Below, piece by piece: positions 1-10,994 of a DNA stretch of 64,000 nt. Each line of letters opens with the position of its first letter. Position 1 is the first letter of the stretch. Position numbers and translations under genes: made by a program. The stretch is from Tanypteryx hageni (taxonomy: Eukaryota; Arthropoda; Insecta; Odonata; Petaluridae), in NCBI GenBank assembly GCA_028673005.1, contig CM054120.1:75937533-76001532 (forward strand). The letters are read 5' to 3'. Under the pieces are notes generated by a model, which saw only the letters and a program-made list of their open reading frames with translations, was not told the DNA's origin and did not search any database.

Positions 1-99
1 AAGGTATTACACCCGCTATTGTTGTGGTTTGCGATTTCCTTACGGGAAAAAGATTTATGCCAAACCATTTTTAAAAAAATTGACGTATAAGTTATCAAT

Positions 100-208
100 T
101 TGGCAAAATTTGAACCTCCTCTCTCTCATACCCTCTCTAAATGTAAGAATGGACCTTCTGGTCTAAATTTCGCCCGAATAAAGACGATTATCTATCTATC
201 TATCTAAA
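100..208 (+). repeat. 3' end of a non-LTR-type or SINE repeat with (ATCT)n tail
   Basis: Seen: a segment containing TGTAAGAATGGACC, a TCTAAATTTCGCCC motif and GAATAAAGACGATT, and ending in tandem ATCT, matches in reverse complement the segments near 4497-4575 and 4905-4985, and more weakly the plus-strand segment near 8440-8490. A simple-repeat tail after AATAAA is typical of LINE or SINE 3' ends. The tail stops only about 25 nt before the splice acceptor of the exon at 234. Confidence 0.6.
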
Positions 209-233
209 TCTGTCTTTCCTTTTCTCGTTTCAG

Positions 234-313
234 GCTCCGGGGAGACGTCGAATCTGGCACGCATGCGCAATTCTGCTCTCGGCCAATCCGAGCCATCCCT
301 CTCAGCTAGCGTG
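234..313 (+). CDS. Internal exon of a probable MAST-family Ser/Thr kinase
   Basis: Seen: a pyrimidine-rich acceptor ending in CAG at 231-233 precedes an 80-nt exon that is followed by the donor GTGAGTG at 314. Of the three frames, one has a TAG and one gives an unremarkable peptide. The third (2 nt, then 26 codons, ending in phase 0) contains NLARMRNSALGQSEPSL followed by SASV. Family knowledge: microtubule-associated Ser/Thr (MAST) kinases carry a conserved N-terminal segment of the form LVRMRxxxLGQSAPSLTASL, followed by KELSLPRRGS, upstream of the MAST-specific DUF1908 domain, the kinase domain and a PDZ domain. The insect orthologue is Drosophila drop out. The exon ends where the family peptide would continue with K. 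It encodes only a short linker and no catalytic residues. The rest of the gene lies outside the window or beyond the long intron. The S-E-P in place of the usual S-A-P is a small departure. Confidence 0.68.
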
Positions 314-1208
314 GTGAGTGTTTGATAATTGCCTAATTATTTCTTAACCATAATGTCTAAAACAACCTTGCCCATAACCCCAATGGAGGTAACTGCTGCT
401 CTGGTTCACACACGTTTCACGGTATCGAGTCTTTGAACTCCTGCGATATTTTCCGCGGGAGTCTTTGTGTTCGACGACTCAAACTCCGCGTTATGGAGCA
501 ACGCAACAAGAAAATGACGAAGAATGAAATGCTCCCATATATTTTGCAGTGCGACCAAAATAAGAGCGGTTAATCTTATAAGAAATATTATTATTTTGTG
601 GTTTAAGCGCCACATGAATATGTAGCGTGATTATTGATTAAGCTTCATCCATGTTTTTAGCTATTGTTAAAAAAAAGTTTACTCCGGGTGAAATTCAAGG
701 TATTTTTTCAAATCGGTATTTTTTTAGTCGGTAATATAGACGATCTCTAGGTGTATTTTAAATCGGCTATCATAAAAAACGATTAATGCGTTTATTAAAA
801 TGATTAATTCTTGTTTATAAATATTAAATTTTTGAAAAATGGGTATTTAAAATCTCCATTTCCATGAGGACTAAAATGGCCGTGCATAAATTTTGCACGA
901 AAAAAAAACATTTCAAGGCTTCTATTATATTATTGCTAAAGACATTCTTACGTAGAGGTACGCGAAAGCAATATTTTATTCCAACACTTCTTTTTAGGTA
1001 AAAACGTTTTACAACGGGTTTTTATGTAATTGCAACCTTTCGTCCCGAAACCATGTATTTTTGGTGAAGGAAAAATAAATGTAATCCAAAAAGTTTCCCG
1101 TGACCTTTAGAAACTCTTGGCTAACCCTTAAGTGTACGCTTGCTCTGGTAGAATACTGCCGGTTTAAAATACCCATCTTGTTGCATGCCTTTACGCCAAT
1201 CCAAACAG
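314..1208. other. AT-rich intronic sequence, nothing recognised
   Basis: AT-rich DNA with short homopolymers. No open frame, repeat boundary or RNA-like fold that I can support. Confidence 0.5.
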
Positions 1209-1216
1209 GTGAAGAC

Positions 1217-1678
1217 CAGTGCTGTAGTCGTAAATAAAGCAGAGGGTATACCGTTTACGGAAGTAAAACTTTGAGGGGGAGGGGAGAGGGTCGTACCCAG
1301 TTTTTTAAGTGCAATGAGCTTAATTTGAATTTCTTTGAAAATTTTACTTCAGTTATATTTAGCGATGTATATAAAAAATTCAAAAATAATAAGAACAGTA
1401 TTTATTTTCAATCTGATCGAAACAAAAGTAGTATTAGAATATTGTTGTTAAATCTCTTCACTGGCCGCATATTTTCAAGAATTTTGGATGCAGTTTCAAT
1501 ATTTGGGGCCACGAAAAAAGGAGGAATTATCTGTTTTTTTTCAATCAACCTGTATAATTTCTCATAAGGCCAGGGTATACGCTATACATTCGAAAAAAGC
1601 AAAGGGAATACCCTATTCATTCGAAAAAAGCTAAGAGTATACGCCGTATACCACCCTATACCCTCCACTACAGCACCG
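1217..1678. mobile_element. hAT-type MITE
   Basis: Seen: the left end CAGTGCTGTAGT and the right end ACTACAGCACCG are near-perfect inverted repeats. They are flanked by a perfect 8-bp duplication GTGAAGAC (1209-1216 and 1679-1686). Sub-terminal blocks also echo one another (AGGGTATAC near the left, several GTATAC and TATACCC words near the right). An 8-bp target duplication is characteristic of the hAT superfamily. The 98-codon open frame inside has no transposase-like motif, so this is non-autonomous. Confidence 0.78.
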
Positions 1679-1916
1679 GTGAAGACGGCGTAGACGCATA
1701 CGGTTCCCTCTTTTACCCTCGGGAAGTAATTCCATTTGTCGTGCCAATCTTATCCTTCTAAATATATTTTGTCCGTCGGGGTGGTAGGAGTCAGAGGAGG
1801 AAACGGCGAATTTTCTCGGCGGCGCGAAAATCTAATAAAACAATGTCTATTTCTTCCGTCGACACTCAAGAGACCACCCACATCTTTCGAGTTCCCTTTC
1901 ACAAGGATGTACCCAA

Positions 1917-1942
1917 GGGGAGGGGGTCCGGACCCTCCCCCC
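1917..1942. repeat. G-run/C-run palindrome
   Basis: A perfect 12-bp palindrome GGGTCCGGACCC at 1924-1935 is extended imperfectly by GGGGAGG on the left and CTCCCCC on the right. It could extrude a hairpin. It may be a transposon terminus fragment, but no partner end was found. Confidence 0.45.
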
Positions 1943-2435
1943 CCCTCCGGTGTACAGACATTTGTGGAATCTGCGATAACCACGTTACGAACTTGCTACG
2001 TTTCCTCTTGCTATGCTGCCACTTGCTGCGTTGAGTTATGAGAACTAAAAACGTTATAAAAGTTTATACTATTCGAATAGGACTTTTATTTAATCAATTG
2101 CTGGAAATTGAGTTTTGGGCCCCCGAAGTAAATTTATGGATACGTACATGCCCCTTAATATGAGCGTGAGACAAAGGACTTGAGTCTCTTCAAAACCATG
2201 GTCTCGTAGGCGCGGCAAGCTGTGCAAATGCGCGGTAAGCTCTCAGTACCTAGCGAACTTGAGTATTTAGCGGCCGCTTGTCTGATTTGTTCATTTTTGC
2301 TTTCATTGGGTCTAACTTGTCATTTGTTCGGTGACAAAATAGCATGGAGAAACCGATCGAATAATAGGAAAACGTCCATTTTTGGATGCCGTGGCTGTGC
2401 AGGAATACATATACTTGCGAAGAAACGACTACAGA

Positions 2436-2691
2436 CAGTAGCGGATTTGAAATAAGGCCAAAGTAGGCAATGGCCTAGGAGCGGCAAGATTTCGGGACAG
2501 TAATAAAAAACGGGATTTCGGGGCGGGATTACAAAAATAATATTACGCAGCTTTTTGATGAATTGAACTCTGTTATGTCCCGCTGACGGACGGATGGACA
2601 GACACACGCATGAGCGATTCCTTTTGAAAAATATAACGCCAAAAATGGGGCGGAAAAATAGTTTGACCTAGGGGCGAGAAATCCGCTACTG
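2436..2691. mobile_element. hAT-type MITE (CAGTAGCGGATTT ends)
   Basis: Seen: 13-bp perfect terminal inverted repeats CAGTAGCGGATTT and AAATCCGCTACTG, flanked by 8-bp duplications ACTACAGA (2428-2435) and ACCACAGA (2692-2699), one mismatch. The element is 256 bp without a transposase frame. Its ends resemble those of the element at 35691-35927 (CAGCGGCGGATTTA), so both probably belong to one hAT family. Confidence 0.8.
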
Positions 2692-2699
2692 ACCACAGA

Positions 2700-3720
2700 G
2701 TAATATATCCTCCTTTGAATTGCTATCCTACCAACGCACGCCGCTCTCCGCCGCGAATGATGATGTCAGACTAACTAACTTCCTTCGTTTCTTTCTCGAC
2801 GAAATGCTCGGCTGCAAAAATTGACTGCGCGGAGTGCGAACGGCCGTGTTGATACAAAGACGCGCCTGTCAAATTTTCGCCCGTTCGGGTTGGCCTTCAT
2901 GCTCGATGCGAGTTCTTCGAACTTCCCGACGCTATTCGCAAGATCCTGAACGAGGTTAGGCACTCGGGTCACATAAGTCGAGTCGGCATCTCCGTTCGAG
3001 GAGTTATATTCTTCCCCGGAAACCTCTCTTTTTGTCTTTCTGAGCGAGAAATCGGAAACAAGAAATTTAGGCGATGAGGAACGCCTCTCTCTCTCTCTGC
3101 CTCTTGGCGTTTGTAACCTCCGTAAGATTTTTTTTCACCCTTCCTCCACCCGCCCTCCATTTCCTCTCGGATTTACGTCCGAATTGCCGGATAAAGGGGG
3201 AGAAAGTGAGTCGGAGGAGGAAGTAATACGTTTTTCAAGGTAACGTAGTGAAATCTCCCACAATCTTTCTCGGCGGCGATGAAACTTGGCGGAAATCCGA
3301 TTTATTTCAGGGAGAGAGCGATTTTCGTCAATCTGTTGCGTAGCCAGGGAGGGGGTTTTCGAGTTTTTTTCCCCCTCAAGGAAAGGTCTGGTGCGATTTA
3401 TATTTAGGCGTAGAATCCAAGGCGTACGTCTCGGAAGTTACTCGACGGCGGATTCTCGTATTTTCCACGTCGTCGGGAGATAGTCGTGTTTCCACGGATG
3501 GGGAGTGTCGGCTTACACAGAGAGAGACGGGTCTCAAGTGGAGCGTGGAGACTCGCGGTTTTCCTTCGCTGCTGTTTAAAAAAAGGGCATTTTTTTCTCC
3601 TCGGTCGTTCGTACGGGGATAAAAATTCGCGAGATCTACTGTAGAACGGGACGATACAAAGGCTCGTTTTTCCCCAAGACGATAGATATGTCTTTATAGA
3701 GCGAGATTGAGACTAGGCAG
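2700..3720. other. CpG-rich segment without recognised gene
   Basis: A CG-dense kilobase inside AT-rich DNA. Short open frames occur on both strands and none resembles a known protein. A GTGAGT word is at about 3205, but no acceptor-exon context convinces. It may be a regulatory element or an old insertion. Confidence 0.35.
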
Positions 3721-3725
3721 TCTCT

Positions 3726-4090
3726 TCATCTACCTAATCCATTGTCAATTACAGACAAAAAGATAGTCACAAAGAACAAAAATGAAAACGTTGCATAAAA
3801 TATTACGTAAATACAATGCCATGTTACCATTTCCGGAAATGAAAAGAGGTGGAGATTTGTTTGTTTGTGGGGGAAAAACTGAGGATAATTAAAGTACTGT
3901 ACCATAAGCAAAACCCCACTGCAGAAAAACATACACAAGAAGGGGGGTGGTTGTGAAAAACCTGCGAATACTACGATTAGGGATCGCAATAGGAAAACGA
4001 GAAATGGGAATTGATAGGCACTTGTTTGGTGCATTGCACCCCCTGCCATCCATCAACAAGGTGACTTGCAGGGTGTAATGTAGAGGTAAA
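3726..4090 (-). repeat. Dispersed repeat, TACATCTAC-head family (copy 1)
   Basis: In reverse complement the head reads ACCCTGCAAGTCACC, then a gap, then GATGGCAGGGGGTGC and AATGCACCAA. The same head occurs in plus orientation near 10461 and 14515. Further in, the copy contains GCAGGTTTTTCAC followed by a C-run, a module also present in the copies at 4680-4810 and 5095-5200. Related heads (catctacatctacat followed by a cgcaagccacc-type word) are widespread in arthropod genomes as I remember them. The class is uncertain. Confidence 0.6.
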
Positions 4091-4099
4091 GATAAATTC

Positions 4100-4450
4100 G
4101 CTCTAGTGATTTCTCCGTAGCGGTACGCCGTAGGTGCGATGCGGTTGGTGCCTGGGAGGCGGTACCCTGACTCGCGTGATCTCGGGTGTCGCGCTGTAAC
4201 GTGACGTCACGCGCGGCGTCGGCATGGTTCTTGCACCGCTTGCGTTATTGTTTTGTCTCTTTCTCGCTTCTCTCCACCCACATCCTCGACTCCCCCCCCC
4301 CCTCCCGTATCCTCCTCAAATCGCGAGTATCGGCTTACTTCCTTCGCGGTACCAAGGACGGTATACGCGCGGCGATATAAGGATTCGAACGAAGAGCTGG
4401 AAAGTGTAGGCGGCGGCGCCACAATGAAGACGAGAAGGCGTGGCGGTCGC
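4100..4450. other. CpG-rich segment, no recognised gene
   Basis: Contains TGACGTCA (a CRE-like octamer) at about 4202-4209, surrounded by CG-rich sequence and a short C-tract. Overlapping short frames on both strands look compositional. Confidence 0.35.
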
Positions 4451-4496
4451 AGCCAATGGCACGGCTCTTCTCAGATGATTAATGAAGGAAAGATGG

Positions 4497-5200
4497 ATAG
4501 ATAGATAAATGTCTTTATTCGGGTGAAATATAGACAATGAGGTCCACCCTTACATTTAACCCTTCGTCAATGTTAAATTGCATTATATTAAAATACCTTA
4601 AATTACATCAAAAACGATAAAGATAATAAATTAGTAATACAGACAGGGAGAGATAGATAGGTACATATTCAGGAAAACTTCTAAGAAAGAAAAGGTATTT
4701 GTGGGAAAAAACCTAGGAAACTTGGGAAACCTAGTAAAACCCATGAAGGAAACCCCCCACGAAGTGAAGGGGGTAGAAAAAACCTGCGAAACCCCTATAT
4801 ACATAAAAGAACAATATGAACGATACAATAACACAATAAAGTGAAAAATCAAAGATTAAAAATTAATATGGCAAGTTAAAAAATATTATAATAATGATAA
4901 ATAATATAGATAGATAATCGTCTTTATTCGGGCGAAATTTAGACCATAAGGTCCATTCTTACATTTAACCCTTCGTCAATATAATAAATATAAGAAATGG
5001 TAAAGTAAGATATTACAATACGCATTACATAAACAGTATATACCTAAATCATACAGAGTAAAAAAATATAAAATTGAAGACAGATTAGAGATTGTGGGGA
5101 AAACCTCGGTAAAATAGACATGTCCTCCCTAGTAAAACCCACGCAGGAAAACACCCACTGAGAAGGGGGGCGTGAAAAACCTGCGAAAACCCTAGATAGT
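4497..5200 (-). repeat. Two head-to-tail copies of the (ATCT)n-tailed repeat
   Basis: Seen: TAGATAGATAAATGTCTTTATTCGG at the start of the first copy and a near-identical TAGATAGATAATCGTCTTTATTCGG-type sequence at about 4908 are each followed by a TACATTTAACCCTTCGTCAAT-like stretch. About 200-250 bp on, each has an AAACCTGCGAAA module (4785-4800 and 5178-5192). On the minus strand each therefore reads body, AATAAAGAC, (ATCT)n tail. This is consistent with two independent insertions of one retroposon family or a tandem copy. Confidence 0.6.
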
Positions 5201-5439
5201 GTACATATGATAATATAATAGTACAACATTAAATAGAAAGGAGTATGTACAGTAAGTGTTCGTATATACAGCATCGTTGTATACCGTCATAAAAAATACA
5301 TATATAGGTAGTAACGCAATGCAAACAAGAAATATAATACAATAATTAGGCAGAATAAGATGAAATATACTTGAAATATATACAATGAATATGGAGACTG
5401 TTATTGGATCATGCATAACATAAAAAAGAAGGAAATGTT

Positions 5440-5562
5440 ATAAAATAGCACATATGATATAAAACAATACATAATAATATAAAGTAATACGAAATAATAT
5501 AAAACAATTCAAAATGATATAAAATAGTATGAAACAATATAAAATGATATAAAACAATTGAG
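5440..5562. repeat. Degenerate AT-rich minisatellite
   Basis: About ten imperfect units of the type ATATAAAACAAT or ATATAAAATAGT repeat in tandem. Confidence 0.6.
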
Positions 5563-5579
5563 AATTAGGGGAGTGAAGG

Positions 5580-8430
5580 AAGTGTTTAGGCCGTATATTC
5601 GGGCTTTCGCCATAAAGGCGAAATTGGAACTCGCTAACGCTGCAAACCGATCGATCGTTGGTCTCGCGTTGGGCGATGACACCGAGTGCTGGCGTGTAAC
5701 GTGATTAATTCCTCTCCGCGTACGCGTCGGCGTCGGGATTAGATTATTCATGTTCGGCCGAGAACGCTCCCGTGTTGCCGATATTCTTTTGTCTTTTTTT
5801 TCTTCGAGTAAAAATTATAAGTGGGAAAAAGCGGGGACGTGAACTCCCCTATGTTACATAAAAATGATACTCGGAGACTTAAAAAAAAGGCCTTGCGAAT
5901 GTTTCTCACGGTCTACTCTCGAGATGTTCTTATGACTCATCTTGACACAACCTGAAAATTTAGTGTGAATGTCGGTGATGTGGATGAATGCGCAGTTTTC
6001 TCTTTGAATACAGTTTTATCATTAACACTTCCTCGATATTTTCCTCGAATCTTGTGCTTGACGTTGTCAAATACCTCCTCAAATAAATACTCAATAAAGC
6101 AATGTCGAGGCTGCGTTAATCGTCCAAATAAACTCATTTCCATCTGGTTAACCCCTTTTGCGAGTAAACTTACCACAGTCGCTCTCCTCATACGAATTCG
6201 CCATTATTTTTATAATATTCTCGCAACTGTCAGGGTTTTTCAATTCCTTGTCCTAAGAACATAATCTGCGGCGCAAAATCGAGGATTTTTGTGCGGAATG
6301 CGTTTAAGAAATCATGCGATGGATTGCAATGGATTAATACTCTTGAATCAACCACTGATCTGCGATATTTCATTGGAAACTGCATGGATGAAATGACATT
6401 GAATTTGATGCGTAGCTGGAGTGAATGCTTGGCAGCGCATAGAAACTGAACTTGAAATGGCATTATTGCTCTTTCAATATGAACATTTGATTTTTATAGA
6501 GGTGCTAAACGATTTCAAGAAATAATTTTATAAATTTCTACAGAGAATGCATTAATTTTAAAATTAGAGCTGGAGGTTTAATACATTTGAAAAGCTTTTA
6601 ATTTTCACTTTTAAAGAAATTCTGATACTGTTTCTCTCACGATAGAGTAACTTTTATCCGAAGTGATTTTAATCCTTTAAAAGAAGAATGCTGGCACTAC
6701 TTTCATAAAATGTTCGCGAATTGAATCACACGATTTTTCATGCACAATTTCTATGAATGGAATCTAAAGTGATGCGCTACTTTATTTGTGACCACACTTT
6801 GGTCGCCCTATTTTTTCAGTTCTTGTAAAATTTTGAGAAAATTCTAAAGGCTCCATGGAATACCGTGTGCGAGATATCTCGCCATCGCGCCGAAAAATGA
6901 TAAAGTAAAATTTCGAATTGATTGGCTGTCACTCTCAAATGTCCATAATAAAATTTGGCTATCGGAGAGACATGGTCTGTCAATTTAATTCCAGCCCCAA
7001 TGAGAGCTCGAAATATGAACTAAAATAAAAAATAAACAATCCTCGCTTCAAAAAGTTTTGCATAGTATATTTTTTGCTTAAACTCCTCTAAAATTTCGCT
7101 TAATTCTCGTATTTCATTCGAAATTCGCTAACGTGAAATATCATTCGGCTAAATAATATTTTGAAGCATTTTTAACTGTCGGCTGCAATGTCAAACGTTT
7201 CGCGAGGGAATATTAATTTATTTTGTTTATCAGGTTGGCTAGATAAACCTCATCCTTCGCGAAAGACTGACGTGTCCAGCCGATTTTACAAAATTAATGT
7301 GTCCGAGAAACAATCGACAACGGAAAATTTCCAAAGGACAGGAAACTCTCACCCTGATAGCTCTCGCAGTTTTTCCGCAAAAAAAAACATTCCCGTTTTC
7401 GGTATTCTATCATCATCGTTCTCTCGGCGGAACATTTTTTCCCCATTCCGTTATTATTTCCCATCGATTCTTATTTTATCGACGTTTCTCTTCGGTTTCC
7501 CAAATGAGGACGGTGTTTTTTTTTATAAGCAGGGATCCATCACATCTGTATGCTTTCTCCGGAATGAAACCGCGTGGGAAGGCTCTGTCAAAAAACCTAT
7601 CCCTCTTTCGGTGTATTACTTCCTCGGATTTCCTCTACTCGCCGTCGCCTTCCTCGGGTTTCTCCCCTCTCTTCCTGTTTATCTCCCCCAGCATAGAACA
7701 GAAATTTTCTATAAATCTTTTCTCGTCACAGCTCGCAGGACGCTCAGCCAGTTTATATTTTCCATCGGTACCTTCTTTCAAGTCTCACAAATCTCTCCTC
7801 CAGAATAGAACCACAAATGATCGGCACAAATAATCTAATGATGGTGTACTGATTTGACAAAGAATCGTAAGTTTATGACATGATTAACCTGGGCTTAGGT
7901 CTGATAATGTATTCGTATAATTGCGGTTATCGTCATCGCATTGAGATTGAAAATATATCTGTTTTTGTTTGCCCCTATTCTCTTCTCTGGTATTTTCCTG
8001 CAGTTGGTTTTTTCTGATGGCCAAGCGTGGCCACTCAGTTATTCCGCCCAAACCTAATGTCTAATACTTTTTCTCTAAAAATTTTGATTAGCTTTTTTAT
8101 GTATATATTAATGCGTCGGATGTTAAAAATTTAAAACGTAAATATTTCAATTTTATTATGTAAAATGTGCAATATGACGAAGTATTCAGTAGGCGCATAG
8201 GTGTCTATATGACCCCATTAGAAGGTTCTTAGACCATTAACAATTTTTTTAAATTTGTTATTTTTGTTCAATAATAAATTTTTGCTCTCATACGTCGTCG
8301 TAGCCTATTTTCCAACGGTATAATTCATCAAACAAATAAAATAAACAATGTCACGATGGTTAACAGAAAAAATATAATATTGGGCTCTATGGATCCCGGG
8401 TATTCGCTTGTGTGCGCGCACCTCCATAAT
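5580..8430. other. Mostly unannotated intronic DNA
   Basis: A short CpG-richer patch (5580-5780) gives way to AT-rich sequence with no supported feature. Two overlapping T/C-biased frames of 206 and 178 codons at 7188-7833 have no recognisable domain and no splice structure, and I treat them as chance. Confidence 0.4.
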
Positions 8431-8439
8431 GGTTAGATG

Positions 8440-8490
8440 TAGTAAGAGACTCCACGGTCTCAATTTCGCCCGAATAAAGCGGTTTGTTTT
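8440..8490 (+). repeat. Fragment of the (ATCT)n-tailed repeat 3' end
   Basis: Contains TCTCAATTTCGCCCGAATAA, matching the 3'-terminal module of the copies at 100-208 and 4497-5200. The simple tail is lost. Confidence 0.5.
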
Positions 8491-8870
8491 CCTGTCTCCC
8501 CTTCCCTATTTCCTCCGCGTGGCAACCGCATCGGGTTGGCAGTAACTCGCAACGACCCTTTTCCAACTCTCTCGACTCGCTTCGCGATCAAGGAATTCCA
8601 CCGTTTCGTAAATGACGTCGCTCGGAAATTGTCACGTTTTCCCCATCGGTAAAGAGAGCGTCTCTTCTCCGCGAATCCCTAAAAAAAAACGTGCGAACGG
8701 TTATGATCGCGACGGCGACGACTCCGAGGGATATTTGTCTTTTCGCCACAACGCGCGCCATTTAATGCTCCGCGGATGTTTGTACATATTTTCACGCGGC
8801 CGGCAAATGAGAGAGAAAATTTGTAGTTGTATGGACAAATAACAAATGAAACATGTTGTAGTTTGTAGCT

Positions 8871-9157
8871 AAGCTGTTGTGACGAGAGTTCCTATGACTT
8901 GAAGTCAAGAAGTTGTATATTGTGTATAGGAACTACTATCAAAAAAGGTCATATTTTTGTATTAAGTACATTCAATTGTTATTATGTAATTTGGGCATTA
9001 TGTATTGAGTGATACCTAAGCTGTTGTGATGGGAGTTCCTGTGACTTGAAGTTAAGAAGCAGTATATAGTATATAGGAAATGGTATCAAAAAGCTTATAT
9101 TTTTGTATTAAGTAAACCCAATTTTTATCATGTAATTTGGGTATTATGCATTGAGTT
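8871..9157. repeat. Tandem duplication, 147-bp period, two copies
   Basis: AAGCTGTTGTGA begins at 8871 and again at 9018. The rest of each unit (AGTTCCT, GTGACTTGAAGT, ATATTTTTGTATTAAGTA, TGTAATTTGGG) follows in the same order with scattered substitutions. A partial third start (GTTGTGATGGG) follows at about 9156. Confidence 0.8.
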
Positions 9158-9199
9158 GTGATGGGGGCCCGCTGCCACCGGGACCTGCTCCCAATTGTA

Positions 9200-9860
9200 G
9201 CGTTTATTTGAATAATAATAATAAATGACTCCGATCGTCGGTGGGTATTTTTGAAAGTCGGGGCAAGTCGAGCGTGGTGAATCGTTCCGTCCGTTCATTG
9301 GCTGAAGGGTTTTTAACGCCCGCGAAGCGTCCATTTGCAGAGCCGTTGCGCCAGAGGCGGTGAGTCACGGGCAACGCACGGCCGCGGGAAAAAAGAGCCT
9401 CGAGTTTTGTAATGGTCGAGAGTCGACAATTTTGGACGTCGTAAAGAGTTTCGGTTAGGTTAGTCGCCGGAGAGGAGAATAGGAATGAATGGCTGGTGCG
9501 TGACCTTATTAAACGTTCCCTTCCACGTTCGAGGCATAGCTCGCTACGTTATTACGACTGCAAATATTGGTTCGTCGTTCGGAGCGGTCGGAGATGCAAT
9601 AAACTGGAGAGATCGCGAGGTATATTCGCGTCGATGCCTCGTTTTTCTCGAGAGTTAGAAAGGCCGCGAACGCGTATTTTTTTCTTTTTCTCCGAATCGC
9701 GTAGCAAAAAGCGTGCGAGTCGACGGTCGGGTCCTGGCGAAATAATTGTAGATTGGGAATTCTTTCCTCGTGCAATTTTTATAAACGAGACGGGCGCAAA
9801 AAATATATATAGCCCTTCGAATTGACCTTGGGTTGGAGAAAGATTTGCCGTGTGACCGCC
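9200..9860. other. CpG-rich block with a strong donor-like site
   Basis: A CG-dense block with overlapping short frames on both strands. An inverted CCAAT word (ATTGG, near 9297) and the donor-like GCG|GTGAGTC with GT at 9360 could mark a non-coding alternative first exon on the plus strand. There is no coding evidence. Confidence 0.25.
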
Positions 9861-10460
9861 GATGTGGTATGTTGCTGATCCGACCCTCATGCAGTGTTGC
9901 CATACTCGAGGAAAGAAAAAGAGAGGAAAACCCTTTCGCGTAGTTTTTTAGGCCTTCCGATAAGTCCTTCTGGGGAGAGCGGGTGGCGAGATGGCAGAGG
10001 GAGTGGGAAGACTGCGCGACGGTGTAAAAAATATATATGATGCGGAGAGGAATGGTCAAGAAAACAGGATGTGGTTTTTTAAGAGTGATGGGAGTTTTTT
10101 TTTTCGAGTTTGCGAGTTAACAGCGTCGGTGACTTTAGATGATGTCATTCTTGTTTTATTCCTATGATTTTAATTTCGTGCACAGCTGGTTTTTCCGTTG
10201 TTTTGTCAGTTAAATGTAATTTTACTCTTCGAAAAACCCCAGTAAGGTTTTACTAAGTAATTTTTAAAGATGGGCTCTTGTTCGATTACCGTTCATCTTG
10301 TGCACAACTTTTGCTGTTCCATTCCATTTGATTAGTTCCTTAAAATTCGATTCTCGATAACAGAATGGTGGTTATCGGTCAGTAATTCTCGATTCCTCCC
10401 ATTCCGGAACCATTTTAATGAGTTCATTCTGATGAGGCGTAGGATAGCATGCGGAATATT

Positions 10461-10700
10461 TCTACATCTACATCTACAAGTTACCCTGCAATTCACCAAG
10501 TTGGTGGGTGGCAGGGGGTGCAATGCACCAAATCCTACCTAAAGATTGTCTAACACAATTCGAAATTTCCTATTGTGATCTCTTATTGTCCTCGGAAAGA
10601 ACGAGCCTAGATAACGCTCCGTCCTACAATCGATCTCACGTATTTTATCGTCTCGATCATTTCTACCTATTTCTACCTATTTGGTTTGCGAATGAAAAAA
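10461..10700 (+). repeat. Dispersed repeat, TACATCTAC-head family (copy 2)
   Basis: TCTACATCTACATCTACAAG is followed by ACCCTGCAATTCACC and GGGTGGCAGGGGGTGCAATG, then TTTCCTATTGTGATCTC, shared with copy 1 (TTTCCTATTGCGATCC on its minus strand). The 118-codon frame here lies mostly in the repeat and is not evidence of a gene. Confidence 0.65.
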
Positions 10701-10994
10701 TTGGAAGATCAGATGAGGATATGCGTTTCATGTGCTGTCTCAAAGATTGCAACGTTATGCTGCGTATCTTATCGACGGATGGGTGTCATATAAAAATTTA
10801 CAACGGTAGATATCTGGAACGTAGTTTTAAATGGAAGGCAGTTAATCCTACTCCTGCGCCTTGAAATACGTGGATTTTGTGTAATGGAGATACTTCGTGG
10901 AGAAATTATTTCGGTAGATGAGTAAGCATTCTCCCATCCCGTTTAAGGATTGCGTAAATCTCCCTGTAACAGCCTAGATGCGTAAATGGTCTTT

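Noticed and set aside
7188..7833. Overlapping 206- and 178-codon plus-strand frames
   Set aside because: T/C-biased sequence, two frames open together, no domain, no codon pattern and no splice context. I could not support a gene.
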